Source: DAOTYH01 sp034435015 (GTDB lineage Bacteria > Chloroflexota > Anaerolineae > Aggregatilineales > UBA3940). From it: a DNA stretch of 26,629 nt. The translations under genes were made by a program, and so were the position numbers. The notes below the pieces were generated by a model, which ran no database searches, was not told the DNA's origin, and was given only the letters and a program-made list of their open reading frames with translations. Positions 23,572-26,629 of the stretch are shown in pieces (position 1 is the stretch's first letter; each line of letters begins with the position of its first letter). The stretch spans positions 1-26,629 of the forward strand of contig DAOTYH010000068.1 of the NCBI GenBank assembly GCA_034435015.1, written 5' to 3'.

Positions 23572-23584
23572 CTGCATGATGCAG
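23572..23584. promoter_or_regulatory. Palindrome at the predicted R-M transcription start
   Basis: CTGCAT-G-ATGCAG is a perfect 6-bp inverted repeat with a one-base centre directly after the TATAAT box. A protein bound here would block transcription. Autoregulation by the methyltransferase or a controller protein is known for type II systems, but no controller gene is seen. Its core GCATGATGC recurs at 25441. Confidence 0.45.
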
Positions 23585-23637
23585 CCTGCCCCCAGCAAGC
23601 CTTGACAGCGAGTATCGGTCGAGATATGGAGGCCACT

Positions 23638-24561
23638 GTGAGCAATGAGAACCCGGTCACGGTCTTACCGCTTGACGTACGGGAGTCACACTATCTTTAT
23701 CGCTCCAAGATTCCAATTAGTTACACGAAAACTTGCTCTTGCCCTCCTAATCACTTGAACTGCCTGACAGCCAAGGAGTGGATCAAATGCCAACTCGGGG
23801 TTTGGCAGTTCGCTTATGAAGGCAGGGATATCCGTGACAAAAACCTCCACCCGGCAACGTTTCCACTTGCACTTTCTAGAAAGGTGATCAGCCTCTTTAC
23901 ACATGAAGGCGAACTTGTCCTCGACCCATTCGTGGGTAGCGGCACAACCCTAGTAGCGGCTAGAGATTTAAACAGGAATGCAATAGGCTTCGACCTCCAA
24001 AAAAAGTACATTGATCTTTGCGTCGAGCGTCTAGCTACTAATAACCTTTTCAACCAAACTCAACAATTAGCTATCCAAGATGATGCAAGAAATGTCCCCG
24101 CCTATTTACACCCTGAGATGGTCAGTCTTATCTGGACCTCTCCTCCATATGCTAATCTCTTAAACAGAAAACGTCTCAATAAATCCAGGCGTGACAGACG
24201 GAACGAACAATTCGGGAGAATCGAGCAATACTCCCAAGACCCACAAGACCTAGGCACAATGCCGCTTGAAGAGTATACCCAAACAATGGGAAATATCTTC
24301 GAGGCATTGCTTCCTTTACTGAAGCCTAAGGCCCATTGTGTCATTAATGTCCCCGATATGTGGTGGGAGGATCAGCGGATCACAATCCATGTGGCCCTGA
24401 TCGAGGAGTTACGAAAACGCGGGTATGAACTGAGAAATATTATCATTTGGGATAGAACAAATATCGTGAACAAGGTAGGCATATTTGGCTGGCCGAGCAA
24501 TTATATAACAATGGGGACAACCTTTGAGTATCTCCTAGATTTCTGGAAACCGCCGAGATGA
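23638..24561 (+). CDS. Type II DNA methyltransferase (SPPY, probably N4-cytosine), permuted motif order
   Basis: This 307-residue SAM-dependent amino-methyltransferase would protect host DNA from the adjacent endonuclease. Motif X (HPATFPLAL, 71-79) and motif I (DPFVGSGTT, 96-104) come first, then motif II (GFD, 117-119), and only later catalytic motif IV TSPPY (167-171). Most SPPY enzymes of the beta class have IV before X-I, so this is a circular permutant. Motif IV with Ser favours N4-methylcytosine. An N-terminal Cys cluster (C33, C35, C42, C51) may bind zinc and contribute to recognition. The GTG start is chosen because GGAGG lies 5 nt upstream. It overlaps the endonuclease gene (ATGA). 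Its base use is AT-richer than its neighbours, indicating transfer. Confidence 0.82.
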   Translation: MSNENPVTVLPLDVRESHYLYRSKIPISYTKTCSCPPNHLNCLTAKEWIKCQLGVWQFAYEGRDIRDKNLHPATFPLALSRKVISLFTHEGELVLDPFVGSGTTLVAARDLNRNAIGFDLQKKYIDLCVERLATNNLFNQTQQLAIQDDARNVPAYLHPEMVSLIWTSPPYANLLNRKRLNKSRRDRRNEQFGRIEQYSQDPQDLGTMPLEEYTQTMGNIFEALLPLLKPKAHCVINVPDMWWEDQRITIHVALIEELRKRGYELRNIIIWDRTNIVNKVGIFGWPSNYITMGTTFEYLLDFWKPPR

Positions 24562-25367
24562 AACTCTACACTAAAGGCGAATTAGTAGAAGCAATCCGCA
24601 GGATTAGTACGGAAGGCTGGCACAAAAGCGTAAAGAAGATCATAGACATCCGCAACGATGGCGCTGTCGGCAATACTCTAGAGAGATTACTTGGTCTTGA
24701 TGAAAATAATCTCCCCATCCCTAACATGCAGGAATGGGAGCTTAAAGGGCAACGCTCACAGACGCGATCTCTAGTAACTCTAAAACACATAGAGCCTTCC
24801 CCGCGTAGCTTAAAGATTGTGACAACTCTCTTGATCCCGCTATACGGCTGGAAACATCGGGAAGCTGGAAGAAAATACCCGGACACTGAGAGAAGTTTTA
24901 GATCAACCACAAGTACAGCAAGTTATACCAACCGCGGATTTCGACTAGTCCTTGATCGGGAACAAGAAAAACTCCGTTTTATCTTCGATGCCTCTCACGC
25001 TGACACTTGCAACCCTGAGGTTGTGGACTGGCTTGAATCAGTCAAGCAACGAGTGGGACTTGGTCCCCTCACACCTGAGCCATATTGGGGGCTGGACGAC
25101 TTGAGGTATGAAATAGGATCAAAGATAAAGAACTGCTTTTATGTGGTGGCAGACACGAAAATTGAAAATGGGCAAGAGTTCTTCAAGTATATAAGGCTAT
25201 TCGTATTGTCTGGTTTTTCGTTCGATGGCTTCCTCAGGTGCATTGAGGAAGGCGTAGTACTGGTAGATTTTGATGCACGGACGGGACACAACCACGGAAC
25301 AAAATTCAGGATCAAGCAGAATCATTGGCATAAACTGTACACCGACATCGAGGAGATTCCCCTATGA
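24558..25367 (+). CDS. MvaI/BcnI-family type II restriction endonuclease
   Basis: This 269-residue endonuclease is partner to the overlapping methyltransferase. The segment from GAVGNTLERLLGL (35-47) through DENNLPIPN to EWELKGQR (59-66), then SLVTLKH (71-77), matches the MvaI/BcnI family layout, in which G-x-x-x-T-x-E, the ELK (E-x-K) motif and the S-L-x-T-L strand form the nuclease core. MvaI and BcnI themselves cut CCWGG and CCSGG, so a CC-N-GG-like site is plausible here but unproven. Start and the methyltransferase stop share ATGA, ensuring coupled expression with the methylase first. Composition is AT-rich like its partner. The family call is from motif memory; the site is inference. 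Confidence 0.75.
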   Translation: MKLYTKGELVEAIRRISTEGWHKSVKKIIDIRNDGAVGNTLERLLGLDENNLPIPNMQEWELKGQRSQTRSLVTLKHIEPSPRSLKIVTTLLIPLYGWKHREAGRKYPDTERSFRSTTSTASYTNRGFRLVLDREQEKLRFIFDASHADTCNPEVVDWLESVKQRVGLGPLTPEPYWGLDDLRYEIGSKIKNCFYVVADTKIENGQEFFKYIRLFVLSGFSFDGFLRCIEEGVVLVDFDARTGHNHGTKFRIKQNHWHKLYTDIEEIPL

Positions 25368-25442
25368 ACAAAAAACTTAATATCTCGTCCTAACCAAGTC
25401 TTTGCTTAGCGGATTCGTCACTTCAACATTAGTATTTGAAGC
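25368..25442 (+). other. AT-rich gap at the right edge of the R-M island
   Basis: This 75-nt stretch contains no gene and no clear ribosome binding site for the VanZ-like gene that follows. Base composition changes sharply from AT-rich to GC-rich at its right end, where GCATGATGC (25441-25449) repeats the sequence at 23574-23582. Confidence 0.5.
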
Positions 25443-25835
25443 ATGATGCGTACCTACCTGCTTCCTACCATCTGGCTGATTGCCATGTACATCGGAACAG
25501 CGCTGATGGCAGGGCTTGATCCCGCTCCGCAGGAGAGGCTGGCCCGGCTGGCCTTCGAGGCACGGCATATAGCCACCCATACGCTGGCCTTCGCCGTCCA
25601 GATCGGGTTGATCGTGCGGGCGGCCCGGCGGAGCAGTCAGGCGCTGTCGGGGCGCGAGGGACTTCTGCTGATAGGGCTGGGGCTGGCGCTGGGGCTGGGT
25701 CAGGAGGCGCTTCAGGCCATCCTGCGGACTCGGCTGTATGTCGTCAACTCGGCCTTTGATCTAGCAGTGGACGGGGCAGGGTCGGTGCTGGGATGGTGGG
25801 CAGGACATCTAAGCGGGAGGGGCGGCGCAACCTGA
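25443..25835 (+). CDS. VanZ-like small membrane protein
   Basis: The 130-residue protein has about four hydrophobic segments (5-25, 45-60, 72-90, 108-122) and the VanZ pattern: a His in TM2 (HIATHTLAF), Q-E-x-x-Q (QEALQ) after TM3, an Arg then SAFDLAVDGAGSVLG in the last segment. VanZ-like proteins are widespread; VanZ itself gives low-level teicoplanin resistance, but most homologues have no known role. Start is ATG at 25443 or the next ATG at 25446. No ribosome binding site precedes either, probably because the R-M island separated the gene from its original leader. Confidence 0.75.
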   Translation: MMRTYLLPTIWLIAMYIGTALMAGLDPAPQERLARLAFEARHIATHTLAFAVQIGLIVRAARRSSQALSGREGLLLIGLGLALGLGQEALQAILRTRLYVVNSAFDLAVDGAGSVLGWWAGHLSGRGGAT

Positions 25836-25893
25836 GGCAGGTCCGGCAGGCCGCGCCCATTCCAACAGCTATATCATCACAGGAGCAGAAGAT

Positions 25894-26334
25894 ATGAGCG
25901 AAGTTCATGAGGCCAGCGTCACGTGGCTGGGGGGAATGCACTTTGAAGGCTCGCCCGGAGACGAGTTCACGGTACAACTTGACGCGGCAGAGGAGTTCGG
26001 CGGGCAGGGCAAGGGGACTCGACCGCAAAAGCTGATGCTGGTCAGCCTGGCAGGATGCACAGGCATGGACGTGATCAGCATCCTGCGCAAGAAACAACAG
26101 ACCGTCAAGGGGCTGGAGGTGCGCGTGCGGGCCGAACGCGCGGATGAGCATCCCAGAGTATATACCCGTATCTGGCTGACCTATGTAGTCAGAGGGGAAG
26201 CAGTTGACCCTGCGGCAGTGAACCGGGCTATTGATCTGTCCATCACCAAGTACTGCCCGGTCGCTAATCTGATCAAGCAGGTTGTGCCAATCGAAACAGA
26301 ATACCAGATTATAGAAGAGTACCCTGATTGCTAG
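25894..26334 (+). CDS. OsmC/Ohr-family peroxiredoxin-like protein
   Basis: The 146-residue cytosolic protein has the two redox cysteines of OsmC/Ohr proteins, C55 in SLAGCTGMDV and C121 in KYCPV. These proteins reduce organic hydroperoxides using thiols. The LAGCTGMD form matches the YhfA/OsmC-like subgroup rather than Ohr. AGGAG precedes the ATG. The stop codon interlocks with that of the opposite-strand transposase gene. Length and ending are normal, so it is probably intact. Confidence 0.88.
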   Translation: MSEVHEASVTWLGGMHFEGSPGDEFTVQLDAAEEFGGQGKGTRPQKLMLVSLAGCTGMDVISILRKKQQTVKGLEVRVRAERADEHPRVYTRIWLTYVVRGEAVDPAAVNRAIDLSITKYCPVANLIKQVVPIETEYQIIEEYPDC

Positions 26335-26629
26335 TTAGCGTTGGTCAAGGCCAAGGCGATGAGCGAGGCCAGGACTTTGAGGGCAACACCAGTATTGGTG
26401 CGGACGTGAAGACGCTGCAGGCCCATTTTCTCTAATTGGCGGTTGACCGTCTCGATCATCGAGCGGTGTTGACGGATCAAGCGGGCATCTTCCGGACTGT
26501 TGCCGCGCATGTTACGGCGATAGGTGGAGATCAGACGCACTCCCCCATACACGTAGGCTAGCACTTCGTCTTTCTGGCGGATATAGCCTTTATCGGCGAC
26601 CACCTGGCTGCCCTCTGGCAAAGCTGCCA
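26331..26629 (-). mobile_element. DDE transposase, C-terminal part, cut by the window edge (IS982-like)
   Basis: The visible ~99 residues include ADKGY, with the second catalytic Asp region; RRNMRGN; and R-x-x-IETVNRQLEKMG, with the catalytic Glu. This is the arrangement of IS982-like DDE transposases. The frame continues off the right end, so the apparent TTG start at 26621 is an artefact. The stop TAG (minus) overlaps the osmC stop in the shared CTAG at 26331-26334. No terminal inverted repeat can fit between the two genes without lying inside osmC, so this end of the element is unusual or lost. The family assignment is tentative. Confidence 0.75.

Noticed and set aside
23602..23630. TTGACA with a TATGGA box 17 nt downstream as an alternative R-M promoter
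   Set aside because: The -10 is poor and overlaps the GGAGG site, which would make the transcript start at the GTG and lose its ribosome binding site. The upstream TTGCCA/TATAAT pair is better.
23491..23637. Earlier ATG starts for the methyltransferase (23491 and 23626)
   Set aside because: The predicted promoter lies downstream of 23491, and neither ATG has a binding site, whereas the GTG at 23638 has GGAGG at 5 nt.

Overview
The window is a GC-rich bacterial chromosome segment with densely packed genes and short intergenic gaps. The gene set suggests a heterotrophic, possibly thermophilic or anaerobic bacterium. A Chloroflexota (Anaerolineae-like) origin is my best guess. It rests on gene flavour: a duplicated 'PYEEIMGW' lipoprotein, a membrane-anchored Ser/Thr kinase with a C-terminal membrane block, a cupin-type glucose-6-phosphate isomerase, and a soluble NAD-linked formate dehydrogenase. 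There is no rRNA gene or other phylogenetic marker, so the taxonomy is inference. No tRNA, rRNA or CRISPR array was seen.

Layout, left to right. (1) 1-2151: the 3' part of a secreted purple-acid-phosphatase-like phosphoesterase faces a lipoprotein with two internal repeats and a His/Asp/Gly/Asn tail, with a shared hairpin between them. (2) 2405-7747: a three-gene minus-strand operon for NAD-dependent formate dehydrogenase (catalytic subunit, then NuoE-like, then NuoF-like), divergent from mobA, which makes the molybdenum cofactor dinucleotide the enzyme would need. (3) 7827-9602: a phosphoesterase plus a nucleotidyltransferase-fold protein. (4) 9683-12750: a putrescine-aminotransferase-like enzyme and an APC amine/amino acid permease, probably polyamine catabolism. 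(5) 13055-17220: a sugar or sugar-acid catabolic operon (cupin phosphoglucose isomerase, 2-hydroxyacid dehydrogenase, KDPG-type aldolase, divergent shikimate-dehydrogenase-like protein, GntR/UTRA regulator). A strong promoter and a perfect inverted repeat sit at its head. (6) 17450-21104: an ABC-2 exporter (ATPase and permease) followed by a NarL/DesK-type histidine kinase and response regulator. (7) 21136-23363: a Ser/Thr protein kinase translationally coupled to a small membrane protein.

(8) 23542-25449: a visibly AT-richer type II restriction-modification island. It holds a methyltransferase with SPPY motif IV but circularly permuted motif order and an N-terminal Cys cluster, overlapped by an MvaI/BcnI-type endonuclease. 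A near-consensus promoter precedes it, and a short palindrome lies on its predicted start point. The same 9-mer, GCATGATGC, occurs at both edges of the island; the right copy overlaps the start codon of a VanZ-like gene that now lacks a ribosome binding site. (9) 25443-26629: the VanZ-like protein, an OsmC peroxidase-like protein, and the C-terminal part of a DDE transposase whose stop codon interlocks with that of osmC.

The most interesting items are the permuted R-M system and its apparent insertion scar, the repeat lipoprotein, the sugar operon containing a repurposed AroE-like enzyme, and two perfect operator-like palindromes in the 17220-17450 divergent promoter region.
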